Origin: Burkholderia sp. Bp8992
Lineage (GTDB): Bacteria; Pseudomonadota; Gammaproteobacteria; Burkholderiales; Burkholderiaceae
Reading direction: 5' to 3'
DNA: 64,000 nucleotides
Assembly: GCF_003853705.1 (NCBI RefSeq)
Contig: NZ_QTQI01000001.1
Span: 248,001 to 312,000, forward strand
The translations under genes and the position numbers were made by a program. Below the pieces are notes generated by a model. That model made no database searches. It had not been told where the DNA came from and saw nothing but the letters and a program-made list of their open reading frames with translations. Shown in pieces: positions 1-8,953 of this stretch; the first letter of the stretch is position 1; every line of letters starts with the position of its first letter.

Positions 1-575
1 GCGAACAGCAGCGGGTAGATCGCGTAGAACTGCACCTCGAGCGACAGCGTCCACAGCGCGCCGTTCGACCCGTATGTATAGCCGGCCACGCCTTGGAGCG
101 AGAACAGGTTCACGAGGAACGCGAGGACGCCGACGTCGCGGATCTTGTGGCTGACGGGCTCGATCTGCAGGCTGACGGAGTCGAGCGCGAGCGTGAACAG
201 CAGCGCGGCGAGCAGCACCGGGTAGATGCGCGCGAACCGGCGTATCCAGAAGTTCGGCGCGTCGAGCCGGTACGCGGGGTTGGCCGCGAGCTTGAGCGCC
301 GCGTTGCGATGGATGCAGTAGCCGCTGATCACGAAGAAGATCGGCACGCCGGCGGAGCCCCACGCGAACGGGAAGGTCAGGTAGCCGGCGATCACGCCCG
401 GGTTCAGGGCATGGCCGTAAGCCTGATGGAAGCTCTGCATGCCGACCCAGACGACCTGCCGGCAGTGGAAGTAGGCGACGAGCAGCGCCGCGAAGCCGCG
501 CATCGCGTCGATCACGTGTTCCTTGTGATCGGCGGCCGGCGGCGCGGTCAGAGACGATCCGCTGAAAGCTTGCAT
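1..575 (-). CDS. Acyltransferase 3 family protein, 5' part only
   Basis: This gene starts at 575 and runs leftwards off the window, so only about 191 N-terminal residues are present. Reading the minus strand gives an ATG followed by HVIDAMRGFAALLVAYFHCR, the usual opening of the OafA/YrhL acyltransferase 3 family (first membrane helix with a catalytic-type His). Further on come FFVISGYCIH and WTLSLEVQFY, two more family hallmarks. Members are integral inner-membrane proteins that O-acylate exopolysaccharide, LPS or other glycans. The substrate cannot be read from the sequence. It is divergent from the small gene at 793 and from galU, so a role in surface polysaccharide is plausible but inferred. 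Confidence 0.8.
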   Translation of the reverse strand, partial: MQAFSGSSLTAPPAADHKEHVIDAMRGFAALLVAYFHCRQVVWVGMQSFHQAYGHALNPGVIAGYLTFPFAWGSAGVPIFFVISGYCIHRNAALKLAANPAYRLDAPNFWIRRFARIYPVLLAALLFTLALDSVSLQIEPVSHKIRDVGVLAFLVNLFSLQGVAGYTYGSNGALWTLSLEVQFYAIYPLLF

Positions 576-792
576 GCGATTCGATTCCTTGCGACGGATG
601 GAGGGGAAGTTTCATCCAATCGTAATGCGCAAGAATTCGATCAATGAATAAAAAAATCTCGCCCGGAAATAACGGTATTCCACATGATGGTTGTGTCGCG
701 GTCTGAAAGCGGTTCCGCCGGCGCTTCAATTATTTGCCGATTTTTTTCTGATAGTTTGAAGCTCCAGTTGATTGATGCAAAGGAGCGGCAAG

Positions 793-936
793 ATGGACAT
801 GCATTGGATCGCGAGCGCAGCAGTACTGCTGGTCATGGCCGTGTTGTCGGCGTACCGCGAGGCGCTGAAGAACGAACCGATTCGCCCGGGTCTCGAACGG
901 GGCGGCGTGCCCTATATCGAGGAATTCGAATCGTAA
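793..936 (+). CDS. Small membrane peptide, 47 residues
   Basis: A short reading frame begins with ATG 8 nt after a good Shine-Dalgarno AGGAG (781-785) and ends with TAA. The product opens MDMHWIASAAVLLVMAVLSAY, one hydrophobic segment of about 17 residues, followed by a charged tail ending VPYIEEFES. It would be a single-pass membrane peptide. It lies in an AT-rich interval about 230 bp upstream of galU on the same strand and does not overlap any other plausible gene. I do not recognise a family. The ribosome site and clean membrane segment make it better than a chance frame, but expression is unproven. Confidence 0.5.
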   Translation: MDMHWIASAAVLLVMAVLSAYREALKNEPIRPGLERGGVPYIEEFES

Positions 937-1165
937 GAATTTGTATCCGGAAAATCGGTAATTTGTTTCTGCCTCGGCACTCGGTCCGGCAATATCGACC
1001 GAATGGAAGGGATTATATTTTTTTCGGAATAATTGGGCAATCGTCCATATCGATAATGAGCGGAGTGGAATTGGCAGTACCGTCGATTCTCGATATGCCG
1101 TTCGGAACACAATCGCGCCGGGTCGCTGGTCGACGCGGCGCAGTCAACGCAATCAGGATGCGAAC

Positions 1166-2053
1166 ATGTTGAAAGTCACCAAGGCCGTGTTCCCCGTTGC
1201 CGGACTCGGCACGCGGTTCCTCCCGGCAACGAAGGCGAGCCCGAAGGAGATGTTGCCCGTCGTCGACAAGCCGCTGATTCAGTACGCGGTCGAGGAAGCG
1301 ATCAACGCCGGTATCACCGAGATGATCTTCGTCACCGGGCGCAGCAAGCGCGCGATCGAGGATCACTTCGACAAGTCGTACGAGATCGAGGCCGAACTCG
1401 AGGCGCGCGGCAAGGAAAAGCTGCTGGAACTCGTGCGCGGCATCAAGCCGAGCAACGTCAACTGCTTCTACGTGCGCCAGCCGGAAGCGCTCGGCCTCGG
1501 CCATGCGGTGCTGTGCGCGGAGAAGCTCGTGCACGGCGAGCCGTTCGCGGTGATCCTCGCCGACGACCTGTTGCACGGCGAACAGCCGGTGCTCAAGCAG
1601 CTCGTCGACGTGTTCGACCACTATCACAGCTCGGTGATCGGCGTCGAGACGATCGCGCGCGAGGACAGCCGCTCGTACGGCGTCGTCGAAGGCCGCGAAT
1701 GGGAAGAGGACGTCATCAAGCTGTCGGGCATCATCGAGAAGCCCGCGCCCGAGGATGCGCCGTCGAATCTCGGCGTGGTCGGCCGCTACGTGTTCATGCC
1801 GACGATCTTCGATCATCTGCGCAAGCTCAAGCCGGGCGCCGGCGGCGAGCTGCAGCTGACCGATGCGGTCCAGTCGCTGCTCGCGAACGAGCAGGTGCTC
1901 GCGTATCGCTACTTCGGCACGCGCTTCGACTGCGGCAGCAAGATCGGCTATCTCAAGGCAACTGTCGAACTCGCGCTCCAGCATCCGGAAGTGGCCCGCG
2001 AATTCGAGGCATACCTGCGTACCTGCTTGCCCGCGCTGGCTGCTGTCGCATAA
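1166..2053 (+). CDS. galU: UTP-glucose-1-phosphate uridylyltransferase
   Basis: The 295-residue product makes UDP-glucose from UTP and glucose-1-phosphate, feeding exopolysaccharide, LPS core and osmoregulated glucan synthesis in the cytoplasm. It starts [20 protein letters not shown] and continues [20 protein letters not shown], the nucleotide-binding signature of bacterial GalU. Length matches the family. LADDLLHG and the C-terminal [10 protein letters not shown] segment are also typical. AGGA lies a few bases before the ATG. The gene stands alone and is followed at once by a strong terminator. Two acyltransferase 3 genes flank it, which suggests but does not prove a link to acylated surface polysaccharide. 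Confidence 0.95.
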   Translation: MLKVTKAVFPVAGLGTRFLPATKASPKEMLPVVDKPLIQYAVEEAINAGITEMIFVTGRSKRAIEDHFDKSYEIEAELEARGKEKLLELVRGIKPSNVNCFYVRQPEALGLGHAVLCAEKLVHGEPFAVILADDLLHGEQPVLKQLVDVFDHYHSSVIGVETIAREDSRSYGVVEGREWEEDVIKLSGIIEKPAPEDAPSNLGVVGRYVFMPTIFDHLRKLKPGAGGELQLTDAVQSLLANEQVLAYRYFGTRFDCGSKIGYLKATVELALQHPEVAREFEAYLRTCLPALAAVA

Positions 2054-2097
2054 GCGGCTGCGCGCTTCGTTGTTTCAGGTGGTGGTTGTTCCGTTGG

Positions 2098-2127
2098 CCC
2101 CGGCCGCTCAGGCGCCGGGGCTTTTTT
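2098..2127 (+). terminator. Rho-independent terminator of galU
   Basis: CCCCGGC (2098-2104) pairs with GCCGGGG (2114-2120) and is followed by a run of Ts (2122-2127). It lies 45 bases after the galU stop codon. Nothing else is seen in the 305-base gap between galU and the convergent acyltransferase gene. Confidence 0.85.
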
Positions 2128-2358
2128 GCATCTGCGGCGTGCGCGATCGTGGTGCGCGCCGCCGGTGTGTCGTGCCTGAAACCGGTGCCGACGCGCCGGC
2201 CCGCACGCATGTTTCGGCGGTTTCGTCGGCGTGACGCAGGTTGACGTGCGGGCCGGCGCCGGGCAGCTCGGTGCCGCGCGATGAAGTCGCGCCGCTCGTC
2301 GAGTAGCGCGAAATGGGCGTTGCCTTTCCTTCGGATCGGGGGCGCTTGCGCGTGACGT

Positions 2359-3477
2359 TCAGCGCGGCGACGTGCTCGGCTGCGCGGCGAAGTGCCGGGC
2401 GAGCATCGTGGCGATCGGCTTCTTGAAGTCGAGCAGCCGCTTTTCGAGGTAGCGCCAGGACAGGTGCGCAAGCAGCACGGCGAGCGCGAATTGCAGCATC
2501 TCGGGCAGCGCTTCGCGGACGAATTCCGGTATCGGCACGTGCGCGAAGGATGCGGGCAGCACGCCGAAGCGCGTCGGAATCAGGTTGTGGAACAGGTAGA
2601 AGCCATAGCTGATCGTGCCGAGATAGACGAGCGGCCCCCAGTCGAGCAGCGCGACGACCGGATGCTCGGGTTCGCTGACGATCCACAGCATCAGCGCGCC
2701 GAGCGACGCGGACAGGCCGAGATCCGCGAGCCCCGCGACCGCGTCGGGCAACGCCGTGCACGCGGGCAGTGCAAGGAAGAACACGACGCCTGCCGCGCCG
2801 AGCCAGCCGGGCGGAACGCGGCGTAAGGCGGACGCGCCGCGATCCGCGAGCGCCATCGCACCGACGCCGCCGAGCGCGATCAGTGCGAAATTCCACGGGG
2901 AAAACGCGTAGATCAGCACCGGCGACGCATCGGACAGATAGAGCGCGAGATGCGCGACCGCGCACAGCGCGATGGCCGCGATGCCGAGCGCGACGTGTCG
3001 CGCGGCAGGCACCGCGAGCAGCGCGAGCGGCGCGATCAGATAGAACTGCTGTTCAACCGCGAGGCTCCAGAAGTGCGACGTGGAGCCTGGCCAGCCGTCC
3101 TTGACGACGCCGATCCAGTAATTCGACAGGAACACCGCGTGCCACGCGAGCCCGAGATTGACGCCGCGCTGGTAGAACAGCGCATGCGCGATCGCGAGCG
3201 CGGCGAGCAGCAGGTAGTACACGGGAAAGATCCGCAGCGCGCGCTTCGCGAGGAACAGCGCGAACGCGTGACGGCGCGTCATGGTGCCGCATTCGACGGC
3301 CTGGCGATTGCGATGCAGTTCGCCGACGATCAGGAATCCGCTGATGAGGAAAAACGTCCACACACCAAGCTTGCCGACGTCGACGGCAAGGACGTGGCCC
3401 TTGTGGGACAGGAAAACGAGGATGACGGCGAGGGCTCGCAGGCCGTCGAGTCCTTTGACGTATCTGGCTTCGCGCAT
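2359..3477 (-). CDS. Acyltransferase 3 (OafA/YrhL) family membrane protein
   Basis: A 372-residue integral membrane O-acyltransferase. It opens MREARYVKGLDGLRALAVIL followed by VFLSHKG, the first helix of the acyltransferase 3 domain, with about ten hydrophobic segments to the C-terminus, including FFLISGFLI and WSLAVEQQFYLI. I chose the ATG at 3477. A GTG 60 bases upstream (3537) would add MNYVRYLRTYTGLAQCPDAS, which is not family-like; neither start has a strong ribosome site. It is convergent with galU. Substrate unknown; most likely a sugar or lipid-linked glycan. Confidence 0.85.
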   Translation of the reverse strand: MREARYVKGLDGLRALAVILVFLSHKGHVLAVDVGKLGVWTFFLISGFLIVGELHRNRQAVECGTMTRRHAFALFLAKRALRIFPVYYLLLAALAIAHALFYQRGVNLGLAWHAVFLSNYWIGVVKDGWPGSTSHFWSLAVEQQFYLIAPLALLAVPAARHVALGIAAIALCAVAHLALYLSDASPVLIYAFSPWNFALIALGGVGAMALADRGASALRRVPPGWLGAAGVVFFLALPACTALPDAVAGLADLGLSASLGALMLWIVSEPEHPVVALLDWGPLVYLGTISYGFYLFHNLIPTRFGVLPASFAHVPIPEFVREALPEMLQFALAVLLAHLSWRYLEKRLLDFKKPIATMLARHFAAQPSTSPR

Positions 3478-3580
3478 GGAGGCATCCGGGCATTGAGCGA
3501 GCCCAGTATAGGTGCGCAAATATCGAACGTAATTCACGTTCGGGCTCGTTTGGACGTATACGTGAAGGCGTTTTTCGATG

Positions 3581-3871
3581 TGAGGGCCTGTTTACGCATG
3601 GAACGCACATGCGAATGCCCGAAATCGCTCGCAGGGCAAGGAGTGAGGAGCGCCGTTTGGCCGAGCCAAACAAGCGACGAGCGACGCCGCCATGCGGGCG
3701 ATTTCGGGCATTCCCGTGGAATGTATTTTTAAAATTTGGGGTTGCCACGAGAACGGCCGCTCGCTGCGTTGCGCTCCTTGCGAATACGTCCAGTATTCGC
3801 AGCGTCGCGCGCCTTGCGAGCGGCCGTTCTCGTGGCAACGCATGTGCGTTCCATGCGTAAACAGGCCCTCA
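3581..3871. repeat. Nested palindromic element, copy 1 (outer stem plus two hairpins)
   Basis: A perfect 33-bp outer inverted repeat (3581-3613 with 3839-3871, beginning TGAGGGCCTGTTTACGCATG) encloses two long hairpins. Hairpin A pairs 3613-3628 with 3698-3713 (16 bp) and carries at its tip GTTTGGC-CGA-GCCAAAC (3655-3671). Hairpin B pairs 3741-3764 with 3816-3839 (24 bp, perfect) and carries at its tip GCGAATAC-GTCCA-GTATTCGC (3780-3800). An AT-rich linker separates the hairpins. The whole folds as a three-way junction. A second inverted copy lies at 34308-34598. It sits between the acyltransferase start and the HU-like gene, and no protein-coding role is apparent. Confidence 0.9.
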
Positions 3872-4031
3872 TGCGCCGACGAAGTCGGTCGCGCGCAACA
3901 AAACCTGCGGGAAACCCCGCGAAAACGCATAAAAGTACTGCACGAAGCGTCAAGGCGCTTGTAGAATCCGGCGTTGAAGCGCGCGCGTTGCACGCTTCGT
4001 GTATCCAACGACCACACCTAGTAGGAGAAAC

Positions 4032-4481
4032 ATGGCGACTTCCGCAAAAAAGGTGGCCAAGAAGGCTGCCGCACCGGCCACCAAGAAAGTGGCTGCCAAA
4101 AAGGCTGCGCCCGCGAAGAAAGTAGTGGCCAAGAAGGCTGTCGCGAAGGCAGCACCGGCTGCTCCGACGCCGCTGAAGGACAAGTTCACGAAGGCATCGC
4201 TCGCAACGCACATCGCTGAGCGCGCAGCTGTCGAAGTGAAGGCGGTCAAGGCAGTGCTCGCCGCTCTCGAGAACGTCGTGCTGGGCTCGGTCCACAAGAA
4301 GGGCGCAGGCGAATTCACGCTGCCGGGCCTGCTGAAGATCACGGCACAAGTCGTGCCGGCGAAGAAGAAGCGCTTCGGCAAGGACCCGTTCTCGGGCGAA
4401 GAGCGTTGGTTCCCGGCGAAGCCGGCCAGCGTGCGCGTGAAGGCACGTGCGCTGAAGAAGCTGAAGGACGCGGCAGCGTAG
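4032..4481 (+). CDS. HU-family DNA-binding protein with lysine/alanine-rich N-terminal tail
   Basis: A 149-residue nucleoid protein. Residues 1 to about 45 are a histone H1-like tail of repeated AKKAA/AKKV units; residues about 48-130 form an HU/IHF fold (KFTKASLATHIAER, then GEFTLPGLLKIT). The C-terminus again is lysine-rich. Such tailed HU proteins are a betaproteobacterial variant expected to bind DNA without sequence specificity and compact it. The ATG at 4032 follows TAGGAGAAAC. The gene is monocistronic with its own terminator. It lies about 160 bp downstream of the nested palindrome. Base use is rich in lysine AAG/AAA codons, explained by protein composition rather than transfer. Confidence 0.9.
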   Translation: MATSAKKVAKKAAAPATKKVAAKKAAPAKKVVAKKAVAKAAPAAPTPLKDKFTKASLATHIAERAAVEVKAVKAVLAALENVVLGSVHKKGAGEFTLPGLLKITAQVVPAKKKRFGKDPFSGEERWFPAKPASVRVKARALKKLKDAAA

Positions 4482-4533
4482 TGCCGCGCAACGACTGCCG
4501 AATGCATGTCGGCAGCCGTTGCGGAGTCCTGCG

Positions 4534-4566
4534 ATCCCCGTACGCGAAAGCGTGCGGGGATTTTTA
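4534..4566 (+). terminator. Terminator of the HU-like gene
   Basis: ATCCCCGTACGC and GCGTGCGGGGAT form a 12-bp stem with one non-Watson-Crick pair and a GAAA tetraloop, followed by TTTTATT. It lies about 50 bases after the HU-like stop codon. Confidence 0.85.
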
Positions 4567-4749
4567 TTGCGCTGCGCAAATCGCGCGGCAGCGAAGCGGT
4601 GCAGCGTAGGCGATGTCCGGCTCGATGCGTGCCGTGAAGCGAATGACGCGTCGCGCCCGCGCGATGCCGAACGGCAGCCCTCGTTCGCGCCGCCGGATGT
4701 TTCCGCACGCGCGGATCGTTCTCGCCGGACCTGTTGCGAGCGCATCGTG

Positions 4750-5538
4750 ATGGATTGCATTCCCGTCGACATCGCCGCGCAGGTGGCCGCCGCGCGCACG
4801 ACGATCGAGCGGCATCTCGGCGCCACGCTGGAAGCCATCCACCTGTTCGGATCGGCGCTCGACGGCGGATTGAAACCGCGCAGCGACATCGACCTGCTGG
4901 TGACGGTGACGGCGCGACCCGGCAAAGCGGTACGCCATGTGTTGATGCGCGATCTCCTCGCCGTGTCGGCGCGGCCTGATGGCGCAGGCGGCATGCGCGC
5001 ACTGGAAGTCACCGTCGTCGCGCACGACGACGTGGTGCCGTGGCGTCATCCTGCGCGGCGCGAACTGCAGTTCGGCGAGTGGTTGCGCCGCGATCTCGAC
5101 GCCGGCATCGTCGAACCGCCGCGCGTCGATCACGATCTGGCCATCCGGTTGACGAAGGCGCGGCAGCACAGCATCGCGCTGGTCGGGCCATCCGCGGCCG
5201 CGCTGTTCGAGCCGGTGCCCGCGCGCGATTTCGTCGCCGCGCTGCTCGATACCGTTGCGCAATGGAATGGCGAGCCGGACTGGCGCGGCGACGAGTGCAA
5301 CGTGGTGCTCGCGCTCGCGCGCATCTGGTACAGCGCCGCGACCGGTTCGATCGCGCCCAAGGACGTCGCAGCCGCATGGGTGCTGGCGCGCCTGCCGGAT
5401 GCGTATCGACCGGTGGTGGCAGCCGCGCGCGACGCCTATCTCGACGACGACGCGGGCGCGGCCATCCTGTCCGGCGAACCGCTCGCCGCCTTCATCGGCT
5501 ACGCGCGGCGAACCGTCGAATCGATGCTGCGGGTATAG
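4750..5538 (+). CDS. AadA-like aminoglycoside (3'') nucleotidyltransferase
   Basis: A 262-residue cytoplasmic protein, the length of ANT(3'') adenylyltransferases. The catalytic GS-X-D-X-D signature is clear: HLFGSALDGGLKPRSDIDLL, followed by the C-terminal helical domain seen in AadA (LTKARQHSIALVGPSA, WNGEPDWRGDECNVVLALAR). The family transfers AMP to streptomycin and spectinomycin. Chromosomal copies are common in environmental bacteria and may have another natural substrate. I chose the ATG at 4750; upstream in-frame codons look non-coding. No integron, cassette site or mobile element adjoins it, so it looks resident. Confidence 0.75.
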   Translation: MDCIPVDIAAQVAAARTTIERHLGATLEAIHLFGSALDGGLKPRSDIDLLVTVTARPGKAVRHVLMRDLLAVSARPDGAGGMRALEVTVVAHDDVVPWRHPARRELQFGEWLRRDLDAGIVEPPRVDHDLAIRLTKARQHSIALVGPSAAALFEPVPARDFVAALLDTVAQWNGEPDWRGDECNVVLALARIWYSAATGSIAPKDVAAAWVLARLPDAYRPVVAAARDAYLDDDAGAAILSGEPLAAFIGYARRTVESMLRV

Positions 5539-5601
5539 CGGCAGATGCCTGGCGCGTGACCGGCGCACGGTCATGCATGCGCGGCGGCGCGACGTGCATC
5601 G

Positions 5602-6075
5602 TCAGCTCGTCGTGCCCGCAAAGGCAGCCTTCAGTGCGGCGTCGTCGAACTTGACCATCTGCATCATCGCCGCGGCCACGCGCGCTGCCTTGACCGGGTC
5701 GCGGTCGGCCATCATCGGGATGAGCGCTTCCGGGACGATCTGCCACGACACGCCGTAGCGATCCCTCAGCCAGCCGCAGGCGTCGGCCGTGCCGCCGTTG
5801 TCGAGCAGGGCGTTCCAGTAGCGGTCGAGTTCCGCCTGGTCGGCGCAACTGACCAGCAGCGAGATCGTGTGGTTGAACGTCTCCGTGCGCGGGTGGCTCA
5901 TTGCGAAGAACGTTTGCCCGAACAGCTCGAATTCGACCATCCGCGTGCCGTCGGTGCCGGGTACGGCCGTGACGCGCACGATGCGCGAATCCGGAAAGAT
6001 GCCTGCATAGAAGGCCGCTGCTTCTTCGGCTTCGGTCGAATACCAGAGAAAAGGCGTGATCTTCTGAATCGTCAT
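5602..6075 (-). CDS. PhnB-like VOC superfamily protein
   Basis: A 157-residue protein starting MTIQKITPFLWYSTEAEEAA and continuing FYAGIFPDSRI, then EFELFGQTFFAMSHPR and GWLRDRYGVSWQIVPE. This is the PhnB / 3-demethylubiquinone-methyltransferase-like branch of the vicinal oxygen chelate fold. No reaction can be assigned; many members are uncharacterised or resistance-like binding proteins. The ATG at 6075 follows AGGAGATTCGCC. Convergent with the AadA-like gene. Confidence 0.8.
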   Translation of the reverse strand: MTIQKITPFLWYSTEAEEAAAFYAGIFPDSRIVRVTAVPGTDGTRMVEFELFGQTFFAMSHPRTETFNHTISLLVSCADQAELDRYWNALLDNGGTADACGWLRDRYGVSWQIVPEALIPMMADRDPVKAARVAAAMMQMVKFDDAALKAAFAGTTS

Positions 6076-6457
6076 GGCGAATCTCCTGTGTGTTTTGGGG
6101 CGACGCGCGAACCGCGTGCCGCCATCGATACGACGGATGACGGTTGCCGAAATCGACACGCGCCGGCACATGGCCGTCGCACCGGAGGACCGGCGCCGGC
6201 AGTGCGGATGGTAATCGCTCGGCGGACGGATGGCGACCGGCGCACCGCAAATGCTGTTTCCGGCGCTTTGCGGTCGCCAGGTGCTGATTCCAGCCGGTCG
6301 GCGTGCATCGGGCTCGGGTTCGCGGTGCCGGCCCGTGCAGGCGCTGCCGGCACGCGGGAGACGGACGAAAAAAAGCCAGTCGCGGCCGAAACCGGGACTG
6401 GCTTTCCAGGTCGGCGGCAAGGCGTCGGAGACGCCGTGCACGCCGGAAACGTACTTC
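6076..6457. other. Intergenic region between VOC gene and porin gene
   Basis: About 380 bases without a convincing gene. It holds the upstream region and ribosome site of the VOC gene at its left end and the porin terminator at its right end. No repeats or RNA genes were recognised. Confidence 0.6.
6368..6405 (-). terminator. Terminator of the porin gene
   Basis: On the minus strand AAAGCCAGTC and GACTGGCTTT form the stem, followed by a run of seven Ts. It lies about 50 bases past the porin stop codon. Confidence 0.85.
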
Positions 6458-7615
6458 TTAGAACTTGTGGCGCAGGCCGAGAGCGACCAGTTCGGCCGAG
6501 CTCTTGCCGGCGTAGCCGTACGAGCCGATCGAAGCTTGCGCGTTCTGCTGAACGCCGTCGACGAGCTGCGTGCCGCTTGCGTGCTGGTATGCGCCGACCA
6601 GGTAGACGTCCGTGCGCTTCGACAGCGAGTAGTCCGCGCCCAGCGAAACCTGGTGGTACTTCGCGGTCGTGTCGCCGCTCGACTTCGTGTACGAGTAGCC
6701 GAGGCCCAGCAGCAGCGGCGGCGTGACTTGATACGTCACGAAGCCGCGGCCCGTGTTGTACTTCTCGGTCGAACCGAAGCCCGACGATGCGTCCGGCTTG
6801 TATTGCGCGTTGCTGTAGCCGAGGCCGACGGTGACCGGGCCGATTGCGTACTGACCTGCAACCTGTGCGATCGCGATCGACTTCGCCGTCACGTAACCCG
6901 AGTTGATCGGGCCGTCGATGATGTTGTCCGACGTCGTCGAACCCCAGCCCGAGCGGATGCCAGCAGCCGTCGGCGTCGGGTTGTTCGCGTAGAAGTAGCC
7001 AGCTGCAACGCCGACCGGGCCGTTGTTGTAGGCAGCTGCGACCGACCACGTCTGGCCTGCGCCCGTCTTGCCTGCGACGCCGCCGAGGGCGTACATGCCT
7101 TCAGCCTGGAAACCGGCGATCACCGGCGACGTGTACTTGATTGCGTTGCTGACGCGCAGGCTGTTGTCGTTGTTGTCGACGTCACCCGGCGTGGCGAACG
7201 TGCTGCCGAAGTAGTTGTCAGCCGTGACTGCCTGGACCAGGTCGACGATCGGGTCGTACTGGCGGCCGAGCGTCAGCGTGCCGTACTGGGCGCTTTCGAG
7301 GCCGACGAATGCCTGACGACCGAACATGCGGCCGCCTTGGCCCAGTCGGCCGGTGCCCGGATCAAAACCGTTTTCCAACTGGAAGATTGCCTTCAGGCCA
7401 CCGCCGAGGTCCTCTGCGCCCTTCAGGCCGAAGCGGCTGCCTTGCAGGTTGCCCGACAGCATTTGCCACGAGTTGTTGGCCTGGCCGTCATTGCCGTGCA
7501 CCCAGGCAATCGACGTATCGATCACGCCGTACAGCGTCACGCTCGATTGAGCGTGTGCAGCGCCAGCGGCGCCCAGCAGGGCGAGCGAGAGGGTCGAGAG
7601 AGCAAGTTTCTTCAT
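6458..7615 (-). CDS. General diffusion porin, Burkholderia OmpC-like
   Basis: A 385-residue outer-membrane trimeric porin. It has a clear signal peptide ending AGAAHA before QSSVTLYGVID, the standard mature start of Burkholderia/Neisseria-type porins. Hallmarks include SRFGLKGAEDLGGGLKAIFQ, then QLENGF, and the C-terminal strand LVALGLRHKF with terminal phenylalanine needed for Bam-dependent insertion. It would allow passive uptake of small hydrophilic solutes. Transcribed alone, with its own terminator; a 393-base AT-rich upstream region suggests regulation by stress or osmolarity, but I identified no operator. Confidence 0.93.
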   Translation of the reverse strand: MKKLALSTLSLALLGAAGAAHAQSSVTLYGVIDTSIAWVHGNDGQANNSWQMLSGNLQGSRFGLKGAEDLGGGLKAIFQLENGFDPGTGRLGQGGRMFGRQAFVGLESAQYGTLTLGRQYDPIVDLVQAVTADNYFGSTFATPGDVDNNDNSLRVSNAIKYTSPVIAGFQAEGMYALGGVAGKTGAGQTWSVAAAYNNGPVGVAAGYFYANNPTPTAAGIRSGWGSTTSDNIIDGPINSGYVTAKSIAIAQVAGQYAIGPVTVGLGYSNAQYKPDASSGFGSTEKYNTGRGFVTYQVTPPLLLGLGYSYTKSSGDTTAKYHQVSLGADYSLSKRTDVYLVGAYQHASGTQLVDGVQQNAQASIGSYGYAGKSSAELVALGLRHKF

Positions 7616-8008
7616 CGTTGAGTTTCTCCACGCAAGTGATTCATCGTTATTTGTTGCGGATTGGAGAATAGCTCAGTGCCATCGACGCAAGAAAGCTTAA
7701 AAAATAAAGTGTCTCGAAAAGGTAACAGCGGGAAAAAGTCCATATATATCAAGCACATCAACGACTGTTCCGGTTTTTGAAATAGTTGACAATTGCTGCG
7801 ATGCGATTGTTTCAGAAGTTGACGCGCAATGCGGCAGGTCGCCTGTTTTGCCGGGTTCTGGTGCGGAAACGGAGTCGTGCAAACGTTTGCGATTGCAGCT
7901 ACGTACGCGCAGGCATGCAAGATGCATGTCAACGCCGCGCAAACGCGCGGCGGACAGCGTGGCTGCAAAGGGGCGGGCGGATGTGCGGGGGATTTGCGGT
8001 CGGGAAAA
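7616..8008. other. Intergenic region upstream of porin
   Basis: This 393-base stretch is clearly more AT-rich than its surroundings, especially 7616-7810, as expected for the promoter and 5' leader of a highly expressed porin. The half nearer the YihY gene is GC-rich and shows nothing I can name. Confidence 0.5.
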
Positions 8009-8953
8009 TCAATCGCCGCGCGAGTGGTCGTTGCCCGGACCGGGTCGAGGTTGGGGTTGTACGGACGTAGCCGGCGCGGTGCCGGCCGGCCGGTGCGCAT
8101 TGCCGCGCGCCGCCGCGAACTCCGCGCCGAGCAGCAGCACGATCGCGGAGAAGTACAGCCACATCAACAGGACCGCGAACGATCCGGCCGCGCCGAATGC
8201 GCTGGCCGTGCCCGCATGCGCGAGGTACAGCGCGAACAGCTTCTTGCCGCCGGAGAACAGGATCGCGGACACGATGCCGCCGATCGCGGCGTCGCGCCAC
8301 GCGACACGTGCGTCGGGCAGGAACTTCATCAGCGAGGCGAACGCCGCCGCGAGCACCGCGATGCCGACGAAGAACTGCACGAGGTTCGTGACGACCACGT
8401 ACGGCGAATTGCCGAGCAGCCAGGTGCCGACGAACGTGATCGCGGTGTCGAGCACGAGCGACACGATCAGCAGGAACGCGACGCCGAGCACGAGCCCGAA
8501 CGAGATCAGCCGCACGCGCACGAGCCCGAGCATGCTCGACCAGCGGTTCTCGGTGGCCGGCCAGATCACGCTGAGCGCGGCGCTGAGCGACGCGAACGTG
8601 GCCGACGCGCCGATCGCGAGCGCGGCGAACGAGATCAGCGTGGCGAGGCCGCCGCGCTGGCCCGCGCGGTGCGCGTTCTGCACGATCGTCTGGATGCTGG
8701 CCGCCGCGTCGTCGCCGATCAGCTGGTGTGCCTGCTCGAATACCTGGCCGCGCGCGGCATCGTCGCCGTAGAACCAGCCGGCCACCGCGATCACCATCAC
8801 GAGCATCGGCGCGAGCGAGAACGCGGAGAAAAACGCGATGCCGGCGGCCATCGCGGAGCAGCGGTCGGACGAGAAGCGCTTGAACGCGGTGAGGGCCCAG
8901 TTGGCCTGTTGCTGGGCAAGACGGGTTGCTTCGGAAGTGATCTGTCGTTTCAT
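8009..8953 (-). CDS. YihY/BrkB family inner-membrane protein
   Basis: A 314-residue membrane protein with about six transmembrane segments. It matches the YihY/BrkB family (once called ribonuclease BN) through SSDRCSAMAAGIAFFSAFSL near the N-terminus and the conserved FGAAGSFAVLLMWLYFSAIV followed by LLLGAEF near the C-terminus. Family members are probable transporters or envelope factors with no settled function. Start chosen at the ATG at 8953. It is divergent from the formate dehydrogenase operon, with only 142 bases between the two starts. Confidence 0.85.
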   Translation of the reverse strand: MKRQITSEATRLAQQQANWALTAFKRFSSDRCSAMAAGIAFFSAFSLAPMLVMVIAVAGWFYGDDAARGQVFEQAHQLIGDDAAASIQTIVQNAHRAGQRGGLATLISFAALAIGASATFASLSAALSVIWPATENRWSSMLGLVRVRLISFGLVLGVAFLLIVSLVLDTAITFVGTWLLGNSPYVVVTNLVQFFVGIAVLAAAFASLMKFLPDARVAWRDAAIGGIVSAILFSGGKKLFALYLAHAGTASAFGAAGSFAVLLMWLYFSAIVLLLGAEFAAARGNAHRPAGTAPATSVQPQPRPGPGNDHSRGD

